A stretch of 64,000 nucleotides of DNA from Ilumatobacter sp963746265 (GCA_963746265.1 CAVVAM010000005.1:1-64000), one strand, 5' to 3'; positions 16,442-24,941 are shown, numbered from the stretch's first letter. Notes: generated from the sequence alone by a model not told the origin. Numbers and translations: made by a program.

Positions 16442-17971
16442 GTGAACCGGGCGATCCGGCAACTCGCGGCGGCGTTGATCGCTCTCTACGTGATGCTGTT
16501 CGCCGCGCTCAACTACTGGCAGGTCAACCGCACCGAGGAGCTGGCGTCCGAACCGGGCAACACCCGCGCGCTGATCCGCCAGTTCGACACGCCACGCGGT
16601 CCGATCGTCACCGCCGACGGTGTCGTGGCCGCCCGCAGCGTGCAGGCTCCCGGCGACAGCGACGTCAAGTTCATCCGCACCTACCCGACCGGCGACCTGT
16701 TCGCCCACATCACCGGCTACTACACGTTCGGACTCGGCGCCAGCCAACTCGAACAGACCAAATCGGGCGTGCTCACCGGGGACACGTTGACCCAGCAGAT
16801 CCGCGCCCTCGACAACCTGTTCAGCCAGACCAACGACAACTCCGGCGAGCTGCGCCTCACCCTGCGCGACGACATGCAGGCCGTGGCCAAGTTCCTGCTC
16901 GGCCCACGTGAAGGGTCGATCGTGCTCATGGAGATCGACACCGGAGCGATCGTGGCGATGTGGAGCTACCCGAGCTTCGACCCCAACCTCGTCGCCGATC
17001 CCGACTACGAAGCGGCGTTCGACTACGTCACCGAACTGCAGGCCGACGAACGCGACCCCCTGCTCGCCAACGCCTACCAGCAGCGCTACATGCCGGGTTC
17101 GACCTTCAAGGTGCTCACGACCGGGGCTGCGCTCGACGCAGGCGTGATCTCCCTCGAGTCGTACTGGGAACCCGAGCGCGAGTTCCTCCCGCCGCAGACG
17201 AGCGACCCGATCCAGAACTACGCCGGCAGCGTCTGCGGTGGTGACCTGACCGAGGTGTTCCGCCGGTCGTGCAACACCCCGTTCGCTCGCACCGCGCTCG
17301 AACTCGGACCCGAAGGATTCGAGGAGGGCATCGAACGGTGGGGCGTCGGCGAGGAGATTCCGATCGATCTGCCGCGGCCGGCAACCAGCACGATCGGCGA
17401 CTTCGAGAACATCGACGAACAGCTCCCTCTCCTGGCGATCCGTGGGTTCGGTCAGAACGACGATCAGATGGTGCCACTGCACATGGCGATGGTCGCCGCC
17501 GCCGTCGCCAACGACGGCGTGATGATGAAACCGTTCGTGGTCGACGCCGAACTCGACCACGACGGGCGTGTCATCAGCCGCACCCAGCCCCAGGTGTGGA
17601 AGCGGCCGATCAGCCGCCGGACGGCCGGGATCCTCCAGGATCTCATGGTCGAGGTCGCCGAGAGCGGCACCGCCAGCTGCTGTATCGCCCTCGACAACGG
17701 CATCAGCGTCGCGGCCAAGACCGGGACCGCCCAGCTGAACGGCCCCGGCGAGCCGGAGCGATCGCACGCCTGGATCGTCGCGTTCGCACCGGTCGAGGAA
17801 CCGGAGTACGCCGTCGCCGTCATGCTCAAGGGAACCACGGCCGAGATCTCCGCCGGCACCGGCGGCCGCCTCGCCGGCCCCATCGCCAAGTCGATGCTCG
17901 ATGCGGCCTTCGACATCGAACCACTCGACCCGACCGCGGACACGACGCCCACGACGGAGCCGTCCGAATGA
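16442..17971 (+). CDS. pbpA: Class B penicillin-binding protein PbpA
   Basis: 509 residues from GTG 16442. One N-terminal membrane helix ('ALIALYVMLFAALNYWQV') is followed by a dimerisation segment with 'DTPRGPIVTADG', then the transpeptidase domain. Active-site motifs: 'GSTFK' (nucleophile Ser220, Lys223), 'SCN' (276-278) and 'KTGTA' (426-430). It cross-links peptidoglycan stem peptides outside the membrane as the partner of RodA. The SCN motif is followed by 'TPFARTALELG', as in mycobacterial PbpA. The C-terminus is short and Thr-rich. Its TGA overlaps the ATG of the small ORF at 17,968 (ATGA). Confidence 0.95.
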   Translation: MNRAIRQLAAALIALYVMLFAALNYWQVNRTEELASEPGNTRALIRQFDTPRGPIVTADGVVAARSVQAPGDSDVKFIRTYPTGDLFAHITGYYTFGLGASQLEQTKSGVLTGDTLTQQIRALDNLFSQTNDNSGELRLTLRDDMQAVAKFLLGPREGSIVLMEIDTGAIVAMWSYPSFDPNLVADPDYEAAFDYVTELQADERDPLLANAYQQRYMPGSTFKVLTTGAALDAGVISLESYWEPEREFLPPQTSDPIQNYAGSVCGGDLTEVFRRSCNTPFARTALELGPEGFEEGIERWGVGEEIPIDLPRPATSTIGDFENIDEQLPLLAIRGFGQNDDQMVPLHMAMVAAAVANDGVMMKPFVVDAELDHDGRVISRTQPQVWKRPISRRTAGILQDLMVEVAESGTASCCIALDNGISVAAKTGTAQLNGPGEPERSHAWIVAFAPVEEPEYAVAVMLKGTTAEISAGTGGRLAGPIAKSMLDAAFDIEPLDPTADTTPTTEPSE

Positions 17972-18132
17972 ACACCGAATCCAGCACGTCGCACCGCATC
18001 GGCGGCGCCGAACCGCCGTCGTGGCGACGAATCGCCGAGGTCGGCGTGCACAGTGGCGGCCCTGGGCTGTCGATAACCTCGTGCATCGTCCGTTCGGCCG
18101 ACCATCGGCCCCACGGGCAGAGGCAGACATGA
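17968..18132 (+). CDS. 54-codon ORF coupled on both sides, in the place of pknA
   Basis: The ORF starts with ATGA overlapping the pbpA stop and its own TGA (18130-18132) overlaps the pknB start (ATGA at 18129). The peptide is Ser/Arg-rich, without membrane helix or recognisable domain ('SWRRIAEVGVHSGGPGLS' in the middle). In mycobacteria the gene between pbpA and pknB is the kinase gene pknA, which is absent here. The ORF may be a real small protein or only a translated bridge that lets ribosomes pass from pbpA to pknB. The doubly overlapping arrangement is seen directly; function is unknown. Confidence 0.4.
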   Translation: MNTESSTSHRIGGAEPPSWRRIAEVGVHSGGPGLSITSCIVRSADHRPHGQRQT

Positions 18133-20312
18133 GCAACAGCGGTGACGCAACGGTCATCAACGATCGCTACGAGATCCACAAGCGCGTGGGGCGCGGCGGG
18201 ATGGCCGACGTGTTCCTGGCGCGCGACCTGCTGCTCGACCGCCAGGTGGCGATCAAGATCCTGTTCCCCGAGTTCGCGGTCGACCCGAACTTCGTCGAAC
18301 GCTTCCGCCGCGAAGCCCAGGCCGCGGCCAACCTCAGCCATCCGAACATCGTCAACGTGTACGACTGGGGCCGGTACGAGGGCACCTACTTCATCGCCAT
18401 GGAGTACGTACAGGGCCGCACCCTGGCCGAGATCCTCAAGACGAACAAGCGGCTGACGCCCAAGCAGGACGCCGAGATCGCGAGTGAGGTCGCAGCGGCG
18501 CTGGGTTTCGCGCACGAAGCCGGGCTCGCACACCGCGACATCAAGCCGGCCAACATCCTGATCGGCTCGAACGGCCAGGTGAAGGTCGCCGACTTCGGGA
18601 TCGCCCGCGCGATGAACTCGGCCACCGAATCGAACCTCACCCAGGCGGGTGCCGTGATGGGCACGGCGTCGTACTTCAGCCCGGAACAGGCCCAGGGCGC
18701 CCAACCGGACCCTCGCAGTGACCTGTACTCGCTCGGCATCGTGATGTACGAGATGGTCGCCGGCCGGCCGCCGTTCACCGGCGAGAACCCGGTGAGCATC
18801 GCCTACAAGCAGGTGCACGACAACCCACAACCCCTCAACCAACTCGTCGAGGGTGTGCCCCGACCGTTCGAGGCGATCATCGCCAAACTGCTCGCCAAGG
18901 ACCCCAAGCTGCGCTACCCCAGCGCCCTCGCACTGCGTGACGACCTGCGCCGCTTTCGCAACGGCGAGCAGGTCCAGGCGCTGGTCGCGGCCGCAGCCCG
19001 GCCCGGCACTCCCGCCGCCGGAGTCAACCGTCCCGGCCTGGCAGCGGGTGCAGCAGGCGCCGCTGCGCTCGCCCACACCGTCGGCACCACGCCGATGGTG
19101 ACCGAGCCCTACTCGGGGTCGCAGCCCTCGGCACATCCGCCGATCGCAGGGGCACCGACCGCGACGATGCCGCAGCAACCCGACCCGGAACTCAGCGAGT
19201 ATCCGCCCGGCGCATCGCCCGAGGCCCGGTACTACCAGGACTCCAACTCGCGAACCGGCTGGTACGCCCTGGCGGCGTTCATCGCCTTGATCGCGCTCGT
19301 CGCCGGTGGGGTACTGCTGTACCAGGGCCTCACCCGCGAGAGCAGCGAGTCCTCGGCCCTCGTGCTCGACAACTACGTGAACCAGCCGCTCGAACGGGTG
19401 ACCGGCGCGCTGGATGCGCTCGGACTCCCGTATCGGGTGATCCCCGAGGACAATCCGCAGTTCGCACCAGGGTTCGTCCATCGCACCGAGCCGGTCGCGG
19501 GCACGATCGTGCCCGAGGGTCGCGTCATCGAGCTGTACTACAACCCCACCGACGCACTCGTCGCCGTGCCGAACGTCGAGGGCCGCACGGTCGAGGAGGC
19601 CGCGGCGATCCTCGGGGCCGCCGGGTTCAGTTTCGTCGAGGTACGAGAGTTGAGCGAGGTCACCGAGGGCCTCGTGGTGAGAACGGATCCTCCCGCCGAA
19701 GCCCGGGTCGAGCAGGAGACCGTCATCACCGTGATCGTGTCGGGCGGCCCGGAGCAGGTGTCGATCCCGGCGACGGTCATCGGCGACGAGGTGGCGGTCG
19801 CCCGCGACCTGTTGGAATCCGATGCGTACGGTCTGGTCGTCACCACGGTCGAACGCGTCGACGACGTGATCCCGGCCGGCATCGTGATCGACACCAATCC
19901 GCCGCCGAACACGCTCGTCCAACGCGGCTCGACGATCGAACTGATCGTCAGCTCGGGGCCCGGTCAGGTGCGTGTGCCACCGCTGGTCGGTCTGACCGAG
20001 GGGCAGGCTCGCAACTCGCTGGACGAACAGGGGCTCGGCGTCGACGTCAGCTATCAGGAGCTCGCACCGGGCGCTCCGGAGGACGGCACCGTGCTCGAGC
20101 AGAGCATCCCCCCGACGCAGGAGGTCGACAAGGGCACGGTGATCTCGATCGTGGTCGGCCAGGCGCGCATCGCCGAGACGACCACGACCACGTCGACCAC
20201 CACGACCACGACCACGACGATCCCGCCGACCACCACGACGACGCCACCGACCACGACGACGCCGGCCACCACGACGACCCCCACGGCCACCACCGCGGCC
20301 GCCGACACCTGA
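18129..20312 (+). CDS. pknB: Ser/Thr protein kinase PknB with four PASTA domains
   Basis: 727 residues. The Hanks-type kinase domain covers about residues 13-275: glycine loop 'GRGGMADVFLARD', Lys43 ('VAIK'), catalytic loop 'HRDIKPANIL' (Asp137), 'DFGIAR' (Asp155) and 'SPEQAQG'. A juxtamembrane linker rich in Ala/Pro/Thr leads to one membrane helix (about 377-398). Outside, four PASTA repeats of about 65 residues each bind muropeptides or lipid II in known homologs ('VPNVEGRTVEEAAAIL', 'VPPLVGLTEGQARNSL'). The protein ends in about 45 residues of Thr/Pro. It phosphorylates cell-wall and division proteins, including FHA partners encoded upstream; PstP reverses this. It appears to be the only kinase of the cluster. 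Confidence 0.96.
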   Translation: MSNSGDATVINDRYEIHKRVGRGGMADVFLARDLLLDRQVAIKILFPEFAVDPNFVERFRREAQAAANLSHPNIVNVYDWGRYEGTYFIAMEYVQGRTLAEILKTNKRLTPKQDAEIASEVAAALGFAHEAGLAHRDIKPANILIGSNGQVKVADFGIARAMNSATESNLTQAGAVMGTASYFSPEQAQGAQPDPRSDLYSLGIVMYEMVAGRPPFTGENPVSIAYKQVHDNPQPLNQLVEGVPRPFEAIIAKLLAKDPKLRYPSALALRDDLRRFRNGEQVQALVAAAARPGTPAAGVNRPGLAAGAAGAAALAHTVGTTPMVTEPYSGSQPSAHPPIAGAPTATMPQQPDPELSEYPPGASPEARYYQDSNSRTGWYALAAFIALIALVAGGVLLYQGLTRESSESSALVLDNYVNQPLERVTGALDALGLPYRVIPEDNPQFAPGFVHRTEPVAGTIVPEGRVIELYYNPTDALVAVPNVEGRTVEEAAAILGAAGFSFVEVRELSEVTEGLVVRTDPPAEARVEQETVITVIVSGGPEQVSIPATVIGDEVAVARDLLESDAYGLVVTTVERVDDVIPAGIVIDTNPPPNTLVQRGSTIELIVSSGPGQVRVPPLVGLTEGQARNSLDEQGLGVDVSYQELAPGAPEDGTVLEQSIPPTQEVDKGTVISIVVGQARIAETTTTTSTTTTTTTTIPPTTTTTPPTTTTPATTTTPTATTAAADT

Positions 20313-20379
20313 CGTGTCGCCACCCGACCGCGTCGGGAACGCACCAGCCCCGCACCGGAACGTCTGGCGCGGGGCGCGC

Positions 20380-20958
20380 TCAGCCGGCGCGACGCAGGAA
20401 GTTGCGGAGCAGGTCGTGCCCGCAGCCGGTGAGGATGCTCTCGGGGTGGAACTGCACGCCTTCGACGTCGAGCTCTCGATGACGGACACCCATCACGACG
20501 CCGTCGGCCGAACGGGCCGTGACCGTGAGACAGTCCGGCACCGAGTTCGGCTCGAGCACGAGCGAGTGGTAGCGCGTCGCCGTGAGTGGCGACGGCAGGC
20601 CCGCGAACACGCCGGAGCCGTCGTGGTCGATCGTCGACGTCTTGCCGTGCATCAGCTCGGGCGCCCGGACCACCTCGGCGCCGTACACGTGGCCGATGGC
20701 CTGGTGCCCGAGGCACACCCCGAGCACCGGCGTGCCGGCCGCGGCGAACGCCACCACGGCGTCACAGATGATGCCGGACGATTCCGGACGTCCCGGACCT
20801 GGCGACAGCAGCACGGCGTCGGGTTCGATGGAGAGCGCCTCGGGGATCGTGATCCGGTCGTTGCGATGCACGACCGGATCGGCGCCGAGCTCACCCAGGT
20901 ACTGCACGAGGTTGTACACGAAGCTGTCGTACGAGTCGATCACGAGAACGCGAGGCAT
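20380..20958 (-). CDS. pabA: Glutamine amidotransferase of anthranilate/aminodeoxychorismate synthase
   Basis: 192 residues from ATG 20958 (start of the conserved 'MPRVLVIDSYDSFVYNLVQY'; the frame is open upstream without family similarity). A class I glutaminase domain: oxyanion 'SPGPGRPE', nucleophile Cys in 'GVCLGHQ', and the His-Glu pair in 'FHPESI'. It splits glutamine and passes ammonia to a chorismate-using partner (TrpE or PabB), which is not in the window, so tryptophan versus folate use cannot be decided. A trpG/pabA-type gene convergent with pknB and close to crgA is the usual actinobacterial order. Confidence 0.92.
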   Translation of the reverse strand: MPRVLVIDSYDSFVYNLVQYLGELGADPVVHRNDRITIPEALSIEPDAVLLSPGPGRPESSGIICDAVVAFAAAGTPVLGVCLGHQAIGHVYGAEVVRAPELMHGKTSTIDHDGSGVFAGLPSPLTATRYHSLVLEPNSVPDCLTVTARSADGVVMGVRHRELDVEGVQFHPESILTGCGHDLLRNFLRRAG

Positions 20959-21023
20959 CGCCGCCACGCTACCGATGGCGTCGGGCACCATCGGTACCTG
21001 TTCTGCCCCTAGACTCGTCGTTC

Positions 21024-21335
21024 GTGGCACCTCCGAAACGCAAGACAGGTGGCGGTCGTACGACTCCCAAGGGCACCCGACCCGGTGAGCAGCGATTCGC
21101 CAATCCCGAGGAGAACGTCAAGGGCGTCCATGCGTCGACGCGGTACACACCGCCGGTCACGAGCGAGATGAGGGCACCCAAGCCCTGGGTCCCCGTGCTG
21201 ATGGTCGCGCTCTTCATCGTCGGCATGGTCGTGATCATCCTGCGGAACCTCGTCTTCACCGGCAACAACTGGCTCACCCTGGTGGGCCTGGGATGCATCC
21301 TCGGCGGTCTGTACACGGCCACCAAGTGGCGATAA
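21024..21335 (+). CDS. crgA: Cell division protein CrgA
   Basis: 103 residues from GTG 21024. A basic, Gly/Pro-rich cytoplasmic start of about 50 residues is followed by two membrane helices ('VPVLMVALFIVGMVVIILRN' and 'LTLVGLGCILGGLYTA') with a short 'GNNW' turn between, and ends 'TKWR'. This is the standard CrgA plan. CrgA links FtsZ, FtsQ and PBPs at the septum. It is transcribed divergently from the amidotransferase gene with about 65 bases between them. The tail is longer at the N-terminus than in mycobacterial CrgA (93 residues). Confidence 0.93.
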   Translation: MAPPKRKTGGGRTTPKGTRPGEQRFANPEENVKGVHASTRYTPPVTSEMRAPKPWVPVLMVALFIVGMVVIILRNLVFTGNNWLTLVGLGCILGGLYTATKWR

Positions 21336-21381
21336 CGACCTGACGCCCCAGCGTGCACGACCGTTCCGGTCACACGCGGCG

Positions 21382-21447
21382 TTGTCCACATCGTCGAACT
21401 TACAGCAATGTGATTTCCCCCAGGCTTTTCCACATCTCGGTGGATAA
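21382..21447. promoter_or_regulatory. Cluster of three DnaA-box-like sites
   Basis: In the 124 bases after crgA: TTGTCCACA (21382-21390, a perfect match to the usual actinobacterial DnaA box), TTTTCCACA (21426-21434) and, on the other strand, TTATCCACC (21447-21439). A fourth relative, TTATCCCCA, lies at 21753-21761. The stretch is noticeably richer in A and T than its surroundings. dnaA and dnaN are not in the window, so this need not be oriC itself. Confidence 0.5.
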
Positions 21448-21459
21448 CCGATAACTCAG

Positions 21460-21735
21460 TTAGTCGTAGAGGGGTGCAACGACCGTCATCTCCTCGAGAC
21501 AGTGCTTCGGAGGCGGAGGGTCCTCGTCGGGAGCGAGCGTCAACTTCAGCTCAACCCCGCACACATCGCAGCGATACCTCATGTTCACCTTGCGGAGCTC
21601 GCCCGGTTCGGGCGGCGCGACCGGCGGCGCAGAAAGCGCTTGCAGCATCGCCATCCCGGTGCGCCACAACACGATCATCAACACCAGCCCGAGGGCGAAC
21701 CACACCACGCTGCCCACAGACAGAGCGAACACCAC
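21460..21735 (-). CDS. Small membrane-anchored zinc-ribbon-like protein
   Basis: 91 residues if GTG 21735 is the start (GTG 21732 is equally possible). One N-terminal membrane helix ('SVGSVVWFALGLVLMIVLWR') is followed by a Pro-rich linker and a cytoplasmic Cys motif 'RYRCDVCGVELKLTLAPDED', then 'KHCLEEM' and 'PLYD'. Three Cys plus His could hold a zinc ion, as in a ribbon. Conserved small proteins of this type are known from actinobacteria without assigned function. It ends just beside the DnaA-box cluster, convergent with crgA. Confidence 0.75.
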   Translation of the reverse strand: MVFALSVGSVVWFALGLVLMIVLWRTGMAMLQALSAPPVAPPEPGELRKVNMRYRCDVCGVELKLTLAPDEDPPPPKHCLEEMTVVAPLYD

Positions 21736-21820
21736 GTCGCCAGGGTACCGGGTTATCCCCAAGGCCTGTGGGCAGCGGATCGGGGGGATCGGCGAACGTT
21801 CCGGGTCGATGCGGCGGGAT

Positions 21821-22990
21821 TCAGCCCAACCGTTCGAGGATGGTCGCATTGGCCATCCCGCCACCCTCGCACATCGTCTGCAGTCCGTAGCGGCCACCGC
21901 TGCGCTCGAGCTCGTTCACCAGCGTCGTCATCAGGCGAGCGCCCGAACACCCCAGCGGATGCCCGAGCGCGATCGCACCACCGTTGACGTTGACCCGGTC
22001 CATGTCGGCGTGGTGCTCGCGCTGCCAGGCGAGCACGACCGCTGCGAACGCTTCGTTGATCTCGATCAGGTCGATCTCGTCGAGTGACATCCCCGCCCGC
22101 TCGAGCACACGACGTGTTGCCGGGATCGGCGCGGTCAGCATCAGGCGGGGGTCGCCACCGGCGAGGGCGAACTGGACGAATCGGGCCCGCGGCGTGAGGC
22201 CGAGCTCGCATGCGCGCTCCTCGCTCATGATCAGCATCGCCGCCGCCCCGTCCGTGATCTGCGAAGAGTTGCCCGCCGTCACACGGCCGCCCGCGTCGGC
22301 GGGCCGGAACGCCGGCTTCAGCTTCGACAACGTCTCGATCGTGGTGTCACGCAGGCCTTCGTCACGCACCATACGCGAGCCGTCCGAGCCGGTGACGGGA
22401 ACGATCTCCCGCTCGAACCGGCCCTCGGCGGTTGCTCGCATCGCGCGCCGCTGCGAACGTGCGCCGAACTCGTCCATCTCGTCGCGACCGATCTCCCATC
22501 GGTCGGCGATCAGCTCGGCCGAGATGCCCTGCGGCACGAGGCCACCCTGATCGGCGTATCGCACGCCGATCCGTGGCCCGAACGGATAGCCGTACTTGCC
22601 GTCGGCCATCGACGCTCCCATCGGCACACGGGTCATCACCTCGACGCCGCCGGCGACCACGACGTCGTAGGCACCGGCGATCACACCCTGCGCCGCGAAG
22701 TGCGCCGCCTGCTGGCCGGAGCCGCACTGACGGTCGACCGTCGTGCCGGGCACGTGCTCCGGCCAGCCGGCCGCGAGCACGGCGTTGCGAGCCACGTTCA
22801 CCGCCTGCTCCCCGACCTGCATCACGCAGCCGAGTACGACGTCGTCGACGGTGCCGGGATCGATCCCGGTCCGGTTCTGGAGCGCCGTGAGCATTTCGGC
22901 CGCGAGATCGACCGCATGCCAGTCCTTCAACTTGCCATTGCGTTTCCCGATCGGGGTTCGCACGGCATCGACGATGACGGCGGTGGTCAT
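21821..22990 (-). CDS. Acetyl-CoA C-acyltransferase (thiolase)
   Basis: 389 residues, normal length for the family. Condenses or cleaves acyl-CoA and acetyl-CoA, usually in beta-oxidation or in acetoacetyl-CoA formation. The active-site residues are all there: nucleophile Cys89 in 'DRQCGSGQQA', 'NEAFAAVVLAW', His344 in 'GHPLGCSGAR' and Cys374 in 'CEGGGMANATI'. The N-terminus 'AVIVDAVRTPIGKRNGKL' is typical of steroid- and fatty-acid-degrading actinobacterial thiolases (FadA type). No partner genes of beta-oxidation lie next to it, so the substrate is open. ATG at 22990. Confidence 0.93.
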   Translation of the reverse strand: MTTAVIVDAVRTPIGKRNGKLKDWHAVDLAAEMLTALQNRTGIDPGTVDDVVLGCVMQVGEQAVNVARNAVLAAGWPEHVPGTTVDRQCGSGQQAAHFAAQGVIAGAYDVVVAGGVEVMTRVPMGASMADGKYGYPFGPRIGVRYADQGGLVPQGISAELIADRWEIGRDEMDEFGARSQRRAMRATAEGRFEREIVPVTGSDGSRMVRDEGLRDTTIETLSKLKPAFRPADAGGRVTAGNSSQITDGAAAMLIMSEERACELGLTPRARFVQFALAGGDPRLMLTAPIPATRRVLERAGMSLDEIDLIEINEAFAAVVLAWQREHHADMDRVNVNGGAIALGHPLGCSGARLMTTLVNELERSGGRYGLQTMCEGGGMANATILERLG

Positions 22991-23062
22991 TGGTGAGAGT
23001 CTGGCCCCCGCTGTGTGGTCGGTCCCAACCGGAGCCCGACCGGCGCTTCGGTGGCATGCGCG

Positions 23063-24130
23063 TCAGGTCGTCGCGATCCGATAGCCGGTGCGGGGATCGA
23101 TCAGCACGAACCGCTCCAGGCGCAGCCGCAGCCGATCTCCGACGTCGACGCCGGCCTCCGCGCCGGGCAGCAACGTGACGGTCATCGGCCGCCCGCCCAC
23201 GGTGCACCACAGCGACGTCGTCGGCCCGACGCGAGCGACGCGAACGACGTCGGCCTCGATCAGTCCCTGCGGATCGGGCTGCCACCACTCGGGCCGCACG
23301 AACATCTGGAGTCGACGTCCGCGATACGGCGCCACGGCTGGGGACCAGGCCCGCACCCTGAGCCCGGGCCGGACCAACCACGAACCACTGCCATCACCGG
23401 TGACCTCTACCTCGATCACCTCGCCGGCACCGGTCAGCAGGGCCGCATCGACGGTTCGGGGTTGGTCGTAGACCGTGAGGGGGAGATCGTGCTGCACGAG
23501 ACGGCCGTTCTCGATCACGGCGATCTCGTCGCCCATCGTCATCGCGTCCGACGACTCGTTGGCCGCGATCACCGTCGTCACGCCGAAGCCACGCTGGATC
23601 AGCATGACCTCGCGCCGGAGTTGCGCCGTCTGGTGGGCGTCCACGCGGGCGAACGGCTCGTCGAGCAGGAGCACGGCCGGCTGCTTCACCAGTGCCCGGG
23701 CGATCTGCACCGCCTGCGCCTCGCCCGCCGAGAGTTGGTCGGGGCGGCGATGGAGCAGCGTCTCGATGTGCAGTGCCCGTGCCTCGGCGCCGACCCTCTT
23801 GCGGATCTCGTCGACAGGTTGGTGGTCGACCTCGAGCGGGAAGGCGATGTTGCGCTGCACCGTCTTGGGGAAGAGCACCGGCTGCTGGAACACGAAGGCC
23901 ACGTTCCGGGCGGCAGGGCTCCAGTCGGTCACATCGCGGTCGTCGAAGGCCACGGTGCCCTCGGCCGCCCGGTCGAGACCGGCCAACGCACGCAGCAAGG
24001 ACGTCTTGCCGCTGCCTGACGACCCGAGGAGGGCGAGCACCCGACCGCTCCCGACCCGCAGGTCGATGTCCCGCACGACGGCCGCGCCACCCTTGCGGAC
24101 CGTGAGCCCGTCGATCGCGATCATCGTCAT
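23063..24130 (-). CDS. ABC transporter ATP-binding protein (MalK/UgpC-like, unusual switch residue)
   Basis: 355 residues from ATG 24130. The ATPase domain (1-230) has Walker A 'GSSGSGKT' (36-43), Q loop 'VFQQPVLFP', Walker B 'VLLLDEPFARVD' and a C-terminal OB/TOBE-like region (about 260-355), as in sugar importers. Two departures are visible: the signature reads 'LSAGEAQAV' instead of LSGGQ-RV, and the switch His of the usual 'THD' is Asn191 ('IAANESSDAM'). His-to-Asn at this place normally weakens hydrolysis, so the protein may pair with another ATPase or regulate. No permease or binding protein gene is adjacent, making it an orphan. The neighbouring TetR gene may or may not control it. Confidence 0.85.
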   Translation of the reverse strand: MTMIAIDGLTVRKGGAAVVRDIDLRVGSGRVLALLGSSGSGKTSLLRALAGLDRAAEGTVAFDDRDVTDWSPAARNVAFVFQQPVLFPKTVQRNIAFPLEVDHQPVDEIRKRVGAEARALHIETLLHRRPDQLSAGEAQAVQIARALVKQPAVLLLDEPFARVDAHQTAQLRREVMLIQRGFGVTTVIAANESSDAMTMGDEIAVIENGRLVQHDLPLTVYDQPRTVDAALLTGAGEVIEVEVTGDGSGSWLVRPGLRVRAWSPAVAPYRGRRLQMFVRPEWWQPDPQGLIEADVVRVARVGPTTSLWCTVGGRPMTVTLLPGAEAGVDVGDRLRLRLERFVLIDPRTGYRIATT

Positions 24131-24194
24131 GACACCATCTCGACGGTTCAGCGTACGACGGCCCGACCCGACCGTCACACCGCCGGCTCGCGGG

Positions 24195-24773
24195 TCAGGC
24201 GATCGGCTGATCGGCCGGCGCGACCGCCCGGAGCACCAGATCCACGAGCAGCTCGATCTCGCCCGGCCGGAACTCACCACGATCGTGCATGACCCGGGCG
24301 ATCAGCGGCCCCTCGAGCAGCGCTGCGATGAGATCGATGTCGATCGTCGGATCGATCAGACCGGCTGCGATGCTGCGCTGGATCGCGAAACGCAACGGCA
24401 GTTTGCGCTCGGTGATGAGACCATGTTGCAGCCGCCCGAAATCATCGTCGTTGGCCGCCCGCTGCATCACCGCCGTGAAGAGTTGGTGGATGCCGGGCTG
24501 GCTCGCCATCGCGACGTACTGGTGCATCAACTCGACGAGATCCTCCCGAGGATCGCCGGTGTCGATGTCGGGAACCTCACCGACCGTCTCGGAGAGGGCG
24601 GCGAGCAACAGTTCGTCCGACGACTCGAAGTGGCGGTAGATCGTCGTCTTCGCCACCCCCGACGCGGCGGCGACGGCATCGACGGTGAACGCGTCGAGGC
24701 CGCGCGTTCGCACGATCGACTGGGCGGCGCACAACATCTTGTCACGCGCCTCAGCGCTGAGTGGTCGGGGCAT
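24195..24773 (-). CDS. TetR-family transcription regulator
   Basis: 192 residues from ATG 24773; the start 'MPRPLSAEARDKML' fits the family and the frame upstream of it does not. The N-terminal helix-turn-helix spans about residues 8-55 ('AFTVDAVAAASGVAKTTIYR', then 'HFESSDELL'). The C-terminal ligand-binding part is all-helical, including 'EGPLIARVMHDRGEF'. It is transcribed away from the MMPL exporter gene starting 169 bases further on, the usual set-up of a repressor controlling a divergent efflux gene. Ligand unknown. It may also affect the ABC ATPase gene, which lies downstream on the same strand. Confidence 0.9.
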   Translation of the reverse strand: MPRPLSAEARDKMLCAAQSIVRTRGLDAFTVDAVAAASGVAKTTIYRHFESSDELLLAALSETVGEVPDIDTGDPREDLVELMHQYVAMASQPGIHQLFTAVMQRAANDDDFGRLQHGLITERKLPLRFAIQRSIAAGLIDPTIDIDLIAALLEGPLIARVMHDRGEFRPGEIELLVDLVLRAVAPADQPIA

Positions 24774-24786
24774 TGTGCTACTCGAC

Positions 24787-24879
24787 CGTAGCGATGTGGG
24801 TCGGACGTCGACAACTCGATGAACCATCCGGAAACCCGCATGGCGTGTGACATCGGTAACAAATCGCTACGAACGCGTT
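24787..24879. promoter_or_regulatory. Inverted repeats between the TetR and MMPL genes
   Basis: CGTAGCGAT (24787-24795) and its exact complement ATCGCTACG (24863-24871) flank most of the divergent promoter region, and a perfect AACGCGTT palindrome (24872-24879) adjoins the second arm. Such sites fit TetR operators, but this is inference. Confidence 0.35.
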
Positions 24880-24941
24880 GCGTCTGCGACGGCGTCCGGG
24901 ATAGACAAGGCCGTTCGGCACTCGATCCGAAGGAGAACACG

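Noticed and set aside
20179..20310. Tandem DNA repeat or CRISPR-like array at the end of pknB
   Set aside because: It is a run of Thr and Pro codons (ACC/ACG/CCG) coding for the low-complexity C-terminus; no spacer-repeat regularity. No CRISPR array or cas gene seen anywhere.
17826..20489. Minus-strand open frame of 887 codons opposite pknB
   Set aside because: Antisense artefact; the plus strand has a complete kinase with PASTA repeats.
21336..21459. Chromosomal origin oriC
   Set aside because: Only three good DnaA boxes and no dnaA, dnaN or rpmH nearby; kept as a DnaA-box cluster instead.
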